Below, piece after piece: positions 35,559-44,688 of a DNA stretch of 64,000 nucleotides. The notes beneath the pieces are model-generated. The model was not told where the DNA came from. It saw only the letters and a program-made list of their open reading frames with translations, and did not search any database. Made by a program: the position numbers and the translations under genes. Source of the DNA: Membranihabitans marinus (GTDB lineage Bacteria > Bacteroidota > Bacteroidia > Chitinophagales > Saprospiraceae); NCBI RefSeq assembly GCF_019802045.1, contig NZ_JAHVHU010000006.1, positions 1-64,000 of the forward strand. Direction: 5' to 3'. Each line of letters opens with the position of its first letter. Positions within the stretch are counted from its first letter, which is position 1.

Positions 35559-35909
35559 TTATTCTTTTAAGTACCCATTATCGATCCAACACTGAATTAG
35601 ATGAAACTCCATGTTACTTAGCGTATCATTTTGTGGCATAGTGCCTTTCAGTAGTACTTCCGACTCGATCCCACCGTTTTTTATATCTGGGACCATGCCC
35701 TGATAACTTCGAAAGTCACCATACCCACTTGATCCATCGTGACAACCACTCGTCGCACATTTGCGGTTCAGTAAAAACCGGATTTCTTCATAAGTCACAT
35801 CGTCCTGACATTTTTCCCTGGGCAGCACCTGATCACTGCTACAGGAAGTGTACATAAATCCCACCAGGATACCAAGCAGGATGACCTTCAAGCCATGTGA
35901 TCTTTTCAT
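35559..35909 (-). CDS. Lipoprotein with atypical CX4CH heme-like motif
   Basis: 116 residues from ATG 35909 (MKRSHGLKVILLGILVGFMY), preferred over an in-frame ATG at 35939 because it places a signal-II peptide correctly. The lipobox MYTSC puts the lipid-modified cysteine at residue 23. A motif CATSGCH at 51-57 looks like the expanded C-X4-CH heme-binding site seen in some Bacteroidota cytochrome-like domains. Two further cysteines (in EKCQD and IQCWID) may form a disulfide. The C-terminus (SNMEFHLIQCWIDNGYL) is typical of small c-type cytochromes. It is the first gene of the cytochrome operon. Confidence 0.75.
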   Translation of the reverse strand: MKRSHGLKVILLGILVGFMYTSCSSDQVLPREKCQDDVTYEEIRFLLNRKCATSGCHDGSSGYGDFRSYQGMVPDIKNGGIESEVLLKGTMPQNDTLSNMEFHLIQCWIDNGYLKE

Positions 35910-36122
35910 AAAACGTTTTACCGAACTAATTTGACACAATATTAATCATTAAAATAAAGCAAGCTATTAAGGCTCTCAAATTTTAAGATAAAGTTTTCTG
36001 AAGCGATGCGTCACGCAATGTGGAATGTCCCGTTTTAAATGCTACAAAGCGGTGACACCAAACCGACGATCAAAACCATGGGGATATTCATCGTTGCTTT
36101 TCGTTGAAATTTAGAGATAATA

Positions 36123-36153
36123 TTTGTCTTAATAAATTATATGCGTATATTTG
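36123..36153 (+). promoter_or_regulatory. rplY promoter
   Basis: TTTG at 36123-36126 and TATATTTG at 36146-36153 with a 19-nt spacer: near-ideal Bacteroidota promoter, 24 nt before the rplY start. Confidence 0.75.
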
Positions 36154-36177
36154 CGCTCCATTAAAACGATCTAAGTC

Positions 36178-36828
36178 ATGCAGGAAGTAAAGATGTCAGG
36201 TGAATTGAGGTCCTCACTAGGAAAGAAATCCTCCCGAGATATTCGAAAACAAGGTAAAATTCCTTGTGTATTATATGGTGGAGGTGATACCAATATACAT
36301 TTCACACTCGAACCCAACGATGTAAAGCATATTATTTTTACCCCGGAGTTTAAGTCTGCGTCCATTGAGGTAGATGGAGAAAGCTACCGGTCTATTGTAA
36401 AAGATGTACAGTTTCATCCGGTGACGGATCAGATCACGCACATTGACTTTCTGGCCTTGTACAAAGGCGTCAAAGTAAAAACACAAATTCCGTTGCGGAG
36501 TGTTGGAGAAGCGCCTGGTACCAAAGAAGGGGGGAATCTTATTCTCAAAATGCGGACGATCGACATTGTCACGACACCCCAGTATTTGGTGGATGAATTG
36601 ACGGTCGATGTTTCTGATCTGGAGCTTGGCACTACCAAACGTATCAAGGACATTGTGCTTCCTGAAAACATCAAAGTGCTCCAGCAGCCCAATACACCGA
36701 TTGCATCAATTGAAATTCCTCGTATTCTTAAAACAGCTACGCCAGCTGCTGAAGGAGAAGAAGAATTGGATGAAGATGGCGAACCAGTAGAAGGTGACGA
36801 ATCGTCAGAAGAAGGTGCAGCTGAATAA
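36178..36828 (+). CDS. rplY: Ribosomal protein L25 / general stress protein Ctc
   Basis: 216 residues of the long Ctc form of L25. The N-terminal domain (GELRSSLGKKSSRDIRKQGK and IPCVLYGGGDTNIHF) binds 5S rRNA in the large subunit. The C-terminal TL5-type beta domain follows (VGEAPGTKEGGNL, ELTVDVSDLELG). A final acidic, probably disordered tail (EEELDEDGEPVEGDESSEEG) is typical of Bacteroidota homologues. ATG 36178 gives the longer N-terminus; a second ATG at 36193 cannot be excluded. It has its own promoter and terminator, so it is monocistronic. Confidence 0.95.
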   Translation: MQEVKMSGELRSSLGKKSSRDIRKQGKIPCVLYGGGDTNIHFTLEPNDVKHIIFTPEFKSASIEVDGESYRSIVKDVQFHPVTDQITHIDFLALYKGVKVKTQIPLRSVGEAPGTKEGGNLILKMRTIDIVTTPQYLVDELTVDVSDLELGTTKRIKDIVLPENIKVLQQPNTPIASIEIPRILKTATPAAEGEEELDEDGEPVEGDESSEEGAAE

Positions 36829-36860
36829 AACTAATAACATTCAATACGAATAATATTAAT

Positions 36861-36900
36861 AAGGGCTGTGTGGAATAAAACCACACAGCCCTTACTATTT
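36861..36900 (+). terminator. Terminator after rplY
   Basis: A 13-bp stem (AAGGGCTGTGTGG / CCACACAGCCCTT) with a 7-nt loop, followed by ACTATTT. The trailing T-run is short. Confidence 0.75.
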
Positions 36901-37054
36901 AAAACCAAATTTGGGAGAAGCTGTTGAATTACGTACTTTTAAGCCGTCTTAAAAAGCTTCGAATCTTGATGATAATTGAGAAGCTATATCGATACCACTG
37001 AAACGAAATAATTTAGAAGCCGACTCTAACAAATCAACGAAAAACCAACACACT

Positions 37055-37639
37055 ATGATCAACTTAATTCTATTTGGCCCGCCCGGATCTGGCAAAGGAA
37101 CACAAGCCAAAAAACTAGCCGAAAAATACAATGTTCTGCACATCAGTACCGGCGATCTTTTTCGAAAAGAAATTGGTGATGAATCAGAACTGGGGCAGTT
37201 GGCGATGGAATACATTAACAAGGGAGAATTGGTTCCCGACCGAGTGACCATCGATATGCTCCGAGCAGCCTTGGAACGTCACGGATCAACCTTTGGTGTC
37301 ATCTATGATGGATTTCCCAGAACCGTAGATCAGGCCAGGGCACTTGATGTTCTCCTGGAAGAAGAAGATGATGAGATTGATTTATTGATCTCTTTGCAAG
37401 TCGATGATGAAGAAATCATTGAAAGAATTCTCGAACGAGGAAAAACAGACGGCCGGGCCGACGATCAGGATGAATCAATTATACGCGACCGGATCGCCGT
37501 CTATAAAAAGGAAACACAACCGGTCTATGCCTACTATGATGCGATGGACAAATCGATGACCATCAATGGAACCGGATCAATAGAAGATGTATTCAACCGG
37601 CTCACAGAAACGATTGATCAGGTCGTCGAAGTAAATTAA
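37055..37639 (+). CDS. adk: Adenylate kinase
   Basis: 194 residues. It balances AMP, ADP and ATP. The P-loop [14 protein letters not shown] is at residue 7, the AMP-binding region is [11 protein letters not shown] near 30, and [11 protein letters not shown] near 85 is the family signature. The lid is the short form with [20 protein letters not shown] near 125-145 and no zinc cysteines. It is 7 nt upstream of obgE, so the two probably form an operon, a common arrangement in Bacteroidota. Confidence 0.98.
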   Translation: MINLILFGPPGSGKGTQAKKLAEKYNVLHISTGDLFRKEIGDESELGQLAMEYINKGELVPDRVTIDMLRAALERHGSTFGVIYDGFPRTVDQARALDVLLEEEDDEIDLLISLQVDDEEIIERILERGKTDGRADDQDESIIRDRIAVYKKETQPVYAYYDAMDKSMTINGTGSIEDVFNRLTETIDQVVEVN

Positions 37640-37646
37640 ATCAAAA

Positions 37647-38672
37647 ATGGCGAATGAAAATTTTATAGATTATGTAAAGATTTACACCCGAAGTGGAAAA
37701 GGTGGAGCGGGTTCTGCTCATTTCAGGAGGGAGAAATTTGCTCCAAAAGGCGGCCCCGATGGTGGTGATGGTGGCCGGGGGGGACACATTATCATTCAGG
37801 GTAATGAAAATAAATGGACTCTTCTACACCTCAAATACAAAAAACATATCCGCGCCGGTCACGGACAACCGGGTGGTGGAAGTCACAAATCCGGTGCAGA
37901 TGGTGAGGATGTTGTCTTGGATGTACCACCAGGCACCCTCGCCAAAGACGCTGAAACTGGTGAAGTTCTCGCTGAAATCAACAAGGACGGCGACCGCACA
38001 ATTCTGATTTCAGGCGGACGAGGAGGACTTGGTAACAGTCATTTTAAGTCTTCTACCAATCAAGCGCCCCGCTATGCCCAACCGGGCGAACCAGCCCTTG
38101 AACGAACCATCATACTGGAATTAAAATTACTGGCTGACGTGGGACTTGTTGGATTTCCGAACGCAGGTAAATCGACCCTTCTTTCCGTGATTTCAGCCGC
38201 TGAACCCAAGATTGCCAATTATCCATTTACCACCCTGACCCCCCAGCTCGGAATGATATCCTACCGCGACGGACAATCTTTCGTCATGGCAGATATCCCC
38301 GGAATAATCGAAGGGGCCAGTGAAGGCAAGGGTCTCGGGATCCGTTTTTTACGTCATATCGAACGAAATGCCGTTTTATTGTTGGTCATTCCTTCGGATG
38401 CCGATGACATCAACGAAGAGTATCGAATCCTTCTGAATGAATTAGAAGCTTACAATCCTGAATTGCTTCACAAGCCCCGGCTCGTGGCCATATCCAAGGC
38501 TGATCTAATCGATCAGGAACTTCAAGGATTGATTGCGGAAAACCTCACCATTGATGCACCCTATCTCTTTTTCTCTGCCGTGGCCCAAACCGGTCTCACC
38601 GAGCTCAAAGACCAGCTGTGGAAGATGATGAACCGTCCCGTTGGCAAGCCTGAAGCCATGGAAGAAGAATGA
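37647..38672 (+). CDS. obgE: Ribosome-associated GTPase Obg/CgtA
   Basis: 341 residues. The glycine-rich Obg N-domain ([20 protein letters not shown] and [14 protein letters not shown]) precedes the GTPase core: G1 [12 protein letters not shown] near residue 167, switch [10 protein letters not shown] with G3, and G4 ISKAD near 280. It lacks the variable C-terminal OCT domain. Obg is essential for maturation of the 50S subunit and links it to nutritional state. The stop codon is in a convergent 84-nt gap with a TonB receptor gene. Confidence 0.98.
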   Translation: MANENFIDYVKIYTRSGKGGAGSAHFRREKFAPKGGPDGGDGGRGGHIIIQGNENKWTLLHLKYKKHIRAGHGQPGGGSHKSGADGEDVVLDVPPGTLAKDAETGEVLAEINKDGDRTILISGGRGGLGNSHFKSSTNQAPRYAQPGEPALERTIILELKLLADVGLVGFPNAGKSTLLSVISAAEPKIANYPFTTLTPQLGMISYRDGQSFVMADIPGIIEGASEGKGLGIRFLRHIERNAVLLLVIPSDADDINEEYRILLNELEAYNPELLHKPRLVAISKADLIDQELQGLIAENLTIDAPYLFFSAVAQTGLTELKDQLWKMMNRPVGKPEAMEEE

Positions 38673-38756
38673 GTAGGATTGGCTAAAGCTGAATTATTTA
38701 GCAAAAGGAAAGATTGGAATTGAGCTAAAGCGTCTTCGCGGTCCCCCGGTATAATT

Positions 38757-40868
38757 CTATATTCCAACTTTACCACCGATATAATAATTTCTTGGAGCAG
38801 CTGGTTGGTAGTATCGGCCTCCAAATGCATTTAAATCATTCCCCAGACTGTATTTTTGATTCAAGGCGTTGCGTACTCCTGCAAACAATTCTACAGTTGC
38901 TTTTTGACTCAAGGAAAATCGATAACCGACTTTTATAGAAACGTCATTGTAGGAGTTAGAATACACCGTGTTTGCATCATCCAGTGGAATTTCACCCACC
39001 GCTTGGACCATCCCATGAACATAAAAAGGTCCTCTGGGTGACCAGCGTATCGATCCGGAAAAAGAATTTTGCGGCACCCCTGTAAGTTGGTTTCCAGAGA
39101 AGTCATTCAATTCCCCATCTGAAAATTTAGAGTATTCATCAAAATAAAATAAATGCAGCGCATGCGACATCACCAGATGCCATAACGGTTCCTGCGCACG
39201 TCCCCTGCCCCATACCACCTGCACCACAGTTTCGACCCCAAACTGATCCGTTGAACCTGAATTCTCAAATACAACGGTACCTCGCGGTGAAGACTGTTGG
39301 ACAATTGTATTATTCAAATTGAAGTAATACCCCGTCAGATCAACAGAAATCCGATCTCGCCACAAACGGCTCCGTATACCGGCTTCATAATTGAACCCAA
39401 TCTCCGGTTTTAAACCTAGATTTATCGACCCTTCGTTGGTGCGGACATCTTCTATAGTGGGTGGTGAATACCCCAGGGAAACGCTTGCATGCCAATCGAA
39501 AAACCGTCCTGCTCGTGAATACCCAATCCGGGGAATCCAGACTGGGTCAAATGATTTAAGGACTCGGTATGCGGTGTCCTGTGCGACATCAACAAGACGG
39601 TTTATATCGTATTCAAGAAAATTCCTACTGACGCCTACCGTCACAAACGAACTATCAGCAAAAAGATATTCCATTCTGGCAAATACTAAAAACTGGTTAG
39701 CGGTCAACTCATCATCAAAATTAAGCGAACCTGGTTTGCCATAATCGTTTTCAAAATTTCGCGCCACATTGAATCCATGCTGGTATTCTCCTCCCAAAGA
39801 TGCCTTCAGTCGATCATTTGTCCTTGAAAAATAATAGTCTGATTTTGTACGTCCGCCAAATGAGGTGCGAAGATCTTTTTTATAGTCCAGGTTAAATGGA
39901 TTGTCGAATGGAGAAAAACTTCCGTAGATCGTGGTCTTGTTTTGAAACTGTTTACTAAAAAAACGATGAGTTATCCCACCAAGCCATAGTGATTGCCGAA
40001 CCCCAGCATCTGCTTCTACGCTGCCCAGAGCAAACTTGGAGGACTGTCTGGACAACTGAGGGTCCTCGTCGAATTGATCTCTGGTCAACCCGCCTGGAAT
40101 CTGATAATCCAATGATGAAAACAACAGGTGGCTTTCAAGGTTGTGTTGGTTGTTAATCTGATATGAACCAGACAGTTCACCAACCCATCTTTTGAAGTTG
40201 GTGTGATCCCGGTAACCGTGAGATGACTGGCGGGCCATCTTTATCGTTGTCCGGTTCACCGGTTCCAGTGTGGTGGAAGAACGGGGAGATAAATTCGCTT
40301 CAATATTGACCTTTGAATAACCAAACGAACCTGCCTGAACACCACCTGATAATAGTTTAGTGGTGTGATTGCTGGTACTGTTTATATTGAGGACTCCACC
40401 GGTTCCTGCCCCGTAAACACTACCCGCTGGTCCTTTGATAATCTCCATCTGCTGCATATTGACATTATCCAGCAGGTTTAGCGCCGTGCTACCGGTCGGA
40501 TCTGTAAATGGGATTCCGTTCCAATAGACTTTCACATTGCGGACTCCAAATGGTGAACGCAATGTGCTACCCCGGATGGCCAGACGATAACTTCCCGGTG
40601 AACGTTGTTCGAACCGAATTCCGGGTAACGCGTTCATACTGGTTAATATCCGTTCCTCATCAAAAGCGGTCAGTTGGCGCTCCTGAAGAACATGGATGGC
40701 ACCGGGCACAGAACTCAGCGCTTTCTCTGAATCATATCCGGTCACGACTACGCTGTCAAACACCGCATATACCATCGTGTCATTCTGCGCATGGAGATAC
40801 GATGGTAAGCTCCAACTCATGATGATCCAACTCAATATCCAAATTATACCTTTTCCCAAATGGTTCAT
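38757..40868 (-). CDS. TonB-dependent outer-membrane receptor
   Basis: 703 residues with a signal peptide (IIWILSWIIMSWSLPSYLHA). A TonB-box-like stretch DSVVVTGYD near 35 leads to a plug domain (DEERILTSMNALPGIRFEQR, then VKVYWNGIPFTDPTG and QMEIIKGPAGSVYGAGTGGV) and a 22-strand-type barrel to the C-terminus. It transports a ligand across the outer membrane with TonB energy. No CarboxypepD N-domain precedes the plug, unlike the receptor at 11.3 kb. The substrate is unknown; no regulator or partner gene beside it helps to identify it. Confidence 0.93.
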   Translation of the reverse strand: MNHLGKGIIWILSWIIMSWSLPSYLHAQNDTMVYAVFDSVVVTGYDSEKALSSVPGAIHVLQERQLTAFDEERILTSMNALPGIRFEQRSPGSYRLAIRGSTLRSPFGVRNVKVYWNGIPFTDPTGSTALNLLDNVNMQQMEIIKGPAGSVYGAGTGGVLNINSTSNHTTKLLSGGVQAGSFGYSKVNIEANLSPRSSTTLEPVNRTTIKMARQSSHGYRDHTNFKRWVGELSGSYQINNQHNLESHLLFSSLDYQIPGGLTRDQFDEDPQLSRQSSKFALGSVEADAGVRQSLWLGGITHRFFSKQFQNKTTIYGSFSPFDNPFNLDYKKDLRTSFGGRTKSDYYFSRTNDRLKASLGGEYQHGFNVARNFENDYGKPGSLNFDDELTANQFLVFARMEYLFADSSFVTVGVSRNFLEYDINRLVDVAQDTAYRVLKSFDPVWIPRIGYSRAGRFFDWHASVSLGYSPPTIEDVRTNEGSINLGLKPEIGFNYEAGIRSRLWRDRISVDLTGYYFNLNNTIVQQSSPRGTVVFENSGSTDQFGVETVVQVVWGRGRAQEPLWHLVMSHALHLFYFDEYSKFSDGELNDFSGNQLTGVPQNSFSGSIRWSPRGPFYVHGMVQAVGEIPLDDANTVYSNSYNDVSIKVGYRFSLSQKATVELFAGVRNALNQKYSLGNDLNAFGGRYYQPAAPRNYYIGGKVGI

Positions 40869-40941
40869 TGCTTTAGTGTGATTTTCAAGGTGACTCTATG
40901 CCACGCTAAATAATTAATTCGGACCTTCCAGCCCGTTGATT

Positions 40942-41370
40942 TCATACAATAATCTGTTTCAATTCTTCCGGAATTCTGGACAAAATTAAACTCTGACTAA
41001 CATCTATCCAACCCTGCTCTTCCATAGTTATCAGAAGAACCATAAGAGACAAGACAGAAACAACTACAAAGATCAAACACCCTGCCACTCGACGCACTCC
41101 GGAAGAAGCCTGGTGATTTTGTCTTATAACCAGATAAAATCCAAAAAAGATTAAAGCGGCTACGCAAATTCCAATCCCGTAATAAAAATTCAGCGGCAAA
41201 TCAGCTGAGCTGTGGTCAATAAAAGAAAAAAAGTATGGAAGCGCGGTTACTATTACCAGTGCATAAACCCCAATCCATAGCAATCGCAACCAGTCCAGAT
41301 AGATGTGCATCGTCCATCCAATCCAAATACTGGTGACAAAAACAAAAAATATTACAAGATCTATTGTCAT
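40942..41370 (-). CDS. Hypothetical four-helix membrane protein
   Basis: 142 residues with four hydrophobic segments: about 4-22, 28-48, 62-82 and 95-115, followed by a short amphipathic tail (LSRIPEELKQIIV). The size and topology resemble CvpA-like proteins but the sequence signal is weak, so I do not assign the family. It is a single gene between a TonB receptor gene and a divergent small secreted-protein gene. Confidence 0.7.
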   Translation of the reverse strand: MTIDLVIFFVFVTSIWIGWTMHIYLDWLRLLWIGVYALVIVTALPYFFSFIDHSSADLPLNFYYGIGICVAALIFFGFYLVIRQNHQASSGVRRVAGCLIFVVVSVLSLMVLLITMEEQGWIDVSQSLILSRIPEELKQIIV

Positions 41371-41468
41371 AAACTATCTTAAATATTGGATGGATGAGCA
41401 GTTGTGTACCGGTTTCTCAAAAATTTATCTTATCTTTCTCGTTGTTAACCCAAAAAAACACACGCTAT

Positions 41469-41981
41469 ATGAATAGCCAAAGATACATAGCAACCTTCAT
41501 TTTTTCACTGCTATTTTGTGCAGTCATTGCACAAACTGTTGAGAACGAACCTAGAACTGCATCAGAACTCCCAAAAGTTTTTTTGATTGGTGAATATGAG
41601 AGTTTTTATTCCAGTCTGTATGAGGAATACCCGGGAATACTCTTACACCAGACTGAAAATGATATGGATAAAGCTTTTGAAAAATGGCTTATGGTGCTTC
41701 ACGCGATGGAAGTACATTCTGAGAAAATCGATTATGACATCAAAGGTCTTAAAGTATGGCTTCAGATTTTTTTTGAAGAATCCGGGGAAATAGACCATAT
41801 CCTTTTCTTTAAAAAACCCCTTTCCAAAAACATTGACGACCAGGAGTTAATCGCATTCTTCCGTTCATTTATTAAAGACTACGTTTTACCCATTGAGGCT
41901 ACGGAGAATTTTAATCACTCGGGGAGTGCAAGTTTTCCAACGTATGGTCACGCGCCACTTGAAGCCCGAAGAGAGGAATAA
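41469..41981 (+). CDS. Hypothetical secreted protein
   Basis: 170 residues from ATG 41469, chosen because MNSQRYIATFIFSLLFCAVIAQ is a clean signal peptide; an in-frame ATG at 41394 adds 25 unlikely residues. The mature part has helical segments rich in aromatic residues (ESFYSSLYEEYPGILLH, ENDMDKAFEKWLMVLHAM, LKVWLQIFFEESGEIDHILF, IAFFRSFIKDYVLPIEA). No known family is recognised. The C-terminus is polar. Location is presumably the periplasm or outer-membrane surface. Confidence 0.75.
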   Translation: MNSQRYIATFIFSLLFCAVIAQTVENEPRTASELPKVFLIGEYESFYSSLYEEYPGILLHQTENDMDKAFEKWLMVLHAMEVHSEKIDYDIKGLKVWLQIFFEESGEIDHILFFKKPLSKNIDDQELIAFFRSFIKDYVLPIEATENFNHSGSASFPTYGHAPLEARREE

Positions 41982-42319
41982 TTCTACGGATTTGAATCCA
42001 TGATTTTGGCATCCTATAAACTCTTCTTGGAGGGTGGTTTATGGGAGATGCATGCACAAAGTCTTTGTTTCAAACAACCTCCGCGAACAGTGGTCTTCGG
42101 CAATACTCATTTGAACATTTTTATGAGGTAATTATTGTTGTTATGGTCATTCATCGATATGCACCACCTTATTTATGGCAGTCAGTCCACCCCGGAAGGG
42201 AACCATATATCTCTAAAAATTGCTATATTTGTTAGTTCGTCGGTTCACGGGATTACAACGACCAGTAATCTTCACAGTAACCATGAACCCGGACACTCAA
42301 AACTTTTATACTATAAAAT
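41982..42319. other. Intergenic region upstream of parE
   Basis: A few short frames without domains cross this region and are not called. A TATATTTG box at 42224-42231 is the only signal I support. Confidence 0.5.
42224..42231 (+). promoter_or_regulatory. Putative parE promoter minus-7 box
   Basis: TATATTTG, matching TAnnTTTG, 89 nt before the parE start; minus-33 is not obvious. Confidence 0.45.
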
Positions 42320-44227
42320 ATGTCACATACAAATTATAACGAAGACAACATCAAATCCCTGGACTGGAAAGAACACATCCGACTCCGGCCAGGCATGTAT
42401 ATCGGGAAGTTAGGAAATGGAAATAACCCGGATGATGGAATTTATATTTTAATCAAAGAAATTCTGGATAATTCCATTGATGAATTTGTGATGGGATTTG
42501 GCAAAAAAATAGAACTCAACATTACCGATGAAGGAAGAGTTCAGATTCGCGATTATGGGCGGGGAATCCCGCTGGGAAAAGTCGTGGACTGTGTATCCAA
42601 GATCAATACTGGCGGAAAGTACGACTCCAAAGCGTTCAAAAAATCAGTGGGTCTTAATGGAGTGGGTACCAAAGCAGTCAACGCACTATCCGAAGAATTT
42701 ACGGTATACGCTGTTCGTGATGGTATGAAGAAAGAAGCATTCTTTCGATGTGGTGAACTGATCCGTGATGAAAAACCCAGGAAGTCTGACGAACGAAATG
42801 GAACATACATCGAGTTTCTTCCAGATCATACGATTTTTAAAAGTTACACCTTCAATCCTGAATTTGTCGAAGAACAATTGTGGAACTATGCATTTCTCAA
42901 TACCGGTTTGACCCTGCATTACAACAAAAAGAGAATAAAATCCGATAACGGACTGAAAGATCTGTTGGAAAACAAAGCTAAATCTGAAAAGCTGCTGTAC
43001 CCCATCATCCATTTGCAGGATGATGATATTGAGATGGCCATGTCACATAGTAATCAATATGGCGAAGAATACTATTCCTTTGTGAACGGACAACATACTA
43101 CGCAGGGCGGAACGCACCTGGCTGCTTACAGAGAGGCACTGGTAGCCACTATTCGCAACTTTTACAATAAGAATTACGATGTCCGTGATATACGTACTTC
43201 CATTGTGTCCGCTATCAGCATTAAAGTCGAGGAACCCGTGTTTGAATCGCAGACTAAAACGAAGTTGGGATCAACCCATATAGCACCTGATGGACAAACC
43301 ATTCGAACGTTTATGAATGACTTCATCAGTACCAAACTGGAAAACTTTCTCTACCGAAACGAAGCGGTTGCTGAAATCATTCTCAAAAAAATAAAGCAAT
43401 CCGAAAAAGAACGGAAGGAGATTGCCGGCATAAAAAAGATTGCGAAGGAAAAAGCAAAAATTGCAGCTGTCCACAATAAGAAGCTGCGAGACTGCAAATA
43501 CCATTTGAACGACAAAAAAGGGAAAGAAGAAGATCGACGCAAATCAACAATCTTCATTACAGAAGGTGATTCTGCCAGTGGATCAATTACGCAAGCGAGA
43601 GAAGTAGATTACCAGGCGATATTTAGTCTTCGCGGAAAACCTCTGAATTGCTTTGGAATGAGCAAAAAGATCGTTTATCAAAACGAAGAACTCAATTTAC
43701 TACAACATGCTCTTCAAATAGAAGACGGCTTGGAGGGTCTCCGCTACAATAACGTGGTCATAGCTTCCGATGCGGACGTAGATGGAATGCACATCAGACT
43801 GCTGATATTAACATTTTTCCTCCAGTTTTTCCCAGACCTGGTCCGGGAAGGTCATTTGTATATTTTAGAAACCCCCATCTTTCGGGTCCGGAATAAAAAA
43901 GAAACCATTTATTGTTATTCTGAGGCAGAAAAATCAGCGGCTGCTGCAAAGTTGGGTAAAACCGCAGAAATCACCCGATTCAAAGGTTTGGGGGAGATAT
44001 CGCCCAATGAATTTGGACATTTCATCGGGGAAGATATGAAATTGGCACCGGTGACCCTGGGCAACAAAGTCAAGATCGAAGATTTATTAACGTATTACAT
44101 GGGCAAAAATACCGTGGAAAGACAAGAGTTCATTATCGACAATCTTAGGGTTGAATTGGACACAGCTGAAAAAGAAACTTCGATCACATCCGAGAAAGAA
44201 TCTCTGCAAGAAGCAGTCGCCGTATAA
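42320..44227 (+). CDS. parE: Type IIA topoisomerase subunit B (topoisomerase IV ParE-like)
   Basis: 635 residues of a GyrB/ParE ATPase-TOPRIM protein. The GHKL ATP-binding site shows [11 protein letters not shown] near residue 47 and [10 protein letters not shown] near 75, with [14 protein letters not shown] near 110 as the ATP lid. The TOPRIM domain carries the metal-binding glutamate in [11 protein letters not shown] near 413 and the DxD motif in [12 protein letters not shown] near 485. Arg/Lys-rich SLRGKPLNC lies near 437. The length and the [10 protein letters not shown] motif fit the ParE branch of Bacteroidota rather than a longer GyrB, but gene context does not prove this: no parC lies beside it. 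Likely role: decatenation of chromosomes. Confidence 0.9.
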   Translation: MSHTNYNEDNIKSLDWKEHIRLRPGMYIGKLGNGNNPDDGIYILIKEILDNSIDEFVMGFGKKIELNITDEGRVQIRDYGRGIPLGKVVDCVSKINTGGKYDSKAFKKSVGLNGVGTKAVNALSEEFTVYAVRDGMKKEAFFRCGELIRDEKPRKSDERNGTYIEFLPDHTIFKSYTFNPEFVEEQLWNYAFLNTGLTLHYNKKRIKSDNGLKDLLENKAKSEKLLYPIIHLQDDDIEMAMSHSNQYGEEYYSFVNGQHTTQGGTHLAAYREALVATIRNFYNKNYDVRDIRTSIVSAISIKVEEPVFESQTKTKLGSTHIAPDGQTIRTFMNDFISTKLENFLYRNEAVAEIILKKIKQSEKERKEIAGIKKIAKEKAKIAAVHNKKLRDCKYHLNDKKGKEEDRRKSTIFITEGDSASGSITQAREVDYQAIFSLRGKPLNCFGMSKKIVYQNEELNLLQHALQIEDGLEGLRYNNVVIASDADVDGMHIRLLILTFFLQFFPDLVREGHLYILETPIFRVRNKKETIYCYSEAEKSAAAAKLGKTAEITRFKGLGEISPNEFGHFIGEDMKLAPVTLGNKVKIEDLLTYYMGKNTVERQEFIIDNLRVELDTAEKETSITSEKESLQEAVAV

Positions 44228-44688
44228 AACCGATAATCGTTCTGTTTTGCTTGTCGTGCAACAGGTACTTCCGGAATCGGGAGGATGTATGCATTGACCG
44301 ATGGTTTATTTTATATCGGTAATACGTATCATTGCCAAACTAACAACGATTCCTTTTCAGGAAAATACTTTTACACCTTCGAAAGTGTTTCTGTTCCGGC
44401 ACATCCGTCAATTTACAGCAGATCTACAGATGACGATCCGCTCGTCATATCTGCCAATATGGCACTAAATGGAAGCCATATTGGCTAATTCTTCCCCAAA
44501 TGTAGCATGGCATAAAAGTTGAAGTTTCCTATTGATACAAATCGTATTAATCGATCTATAGGAGTCGAAACCGATATATTTTTTAAGACCTTCCAATGGA
44601 TCCAAAAAATGCAAAAAAATCGGAACAAAACGATATGGCTGGTGAATGTGTTAGATGGTTAATCGTTTTAATACACTAAACAACGAAA
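44228..44688. other. Intergenic region between parE and lon
   Basis: A 67-codon frame at 44285-44488 is not called: it has no domain and its 3' part is the inverted repeats listed separately. No clear promoter box for lon was seen. Confidence 0.5.
44430..44485. promoter_or_regulatory. Two adjacent perfect inverted repeats upstream of lon
   Basis: ATGACGA/TCGTCAT (5-nt loop, 44430-44448) and GCCAATATGG/CCATATTGGC (13-nt loop, 44453-44485) lie in tandem 4 nt apart, about 200 nt before the lon start and 200 nt after parE. There is no T-run, so they are not a normal terminator. The sequence does not match the CIRCE heat-shock element. They could be operators or an RNA structure. Confidence 0.45.

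Noticed and set aside
44285-44488. 67-codon frame between parE and lon
   Set aside because: No domain; its 3' part is the tandem inverted repeats.
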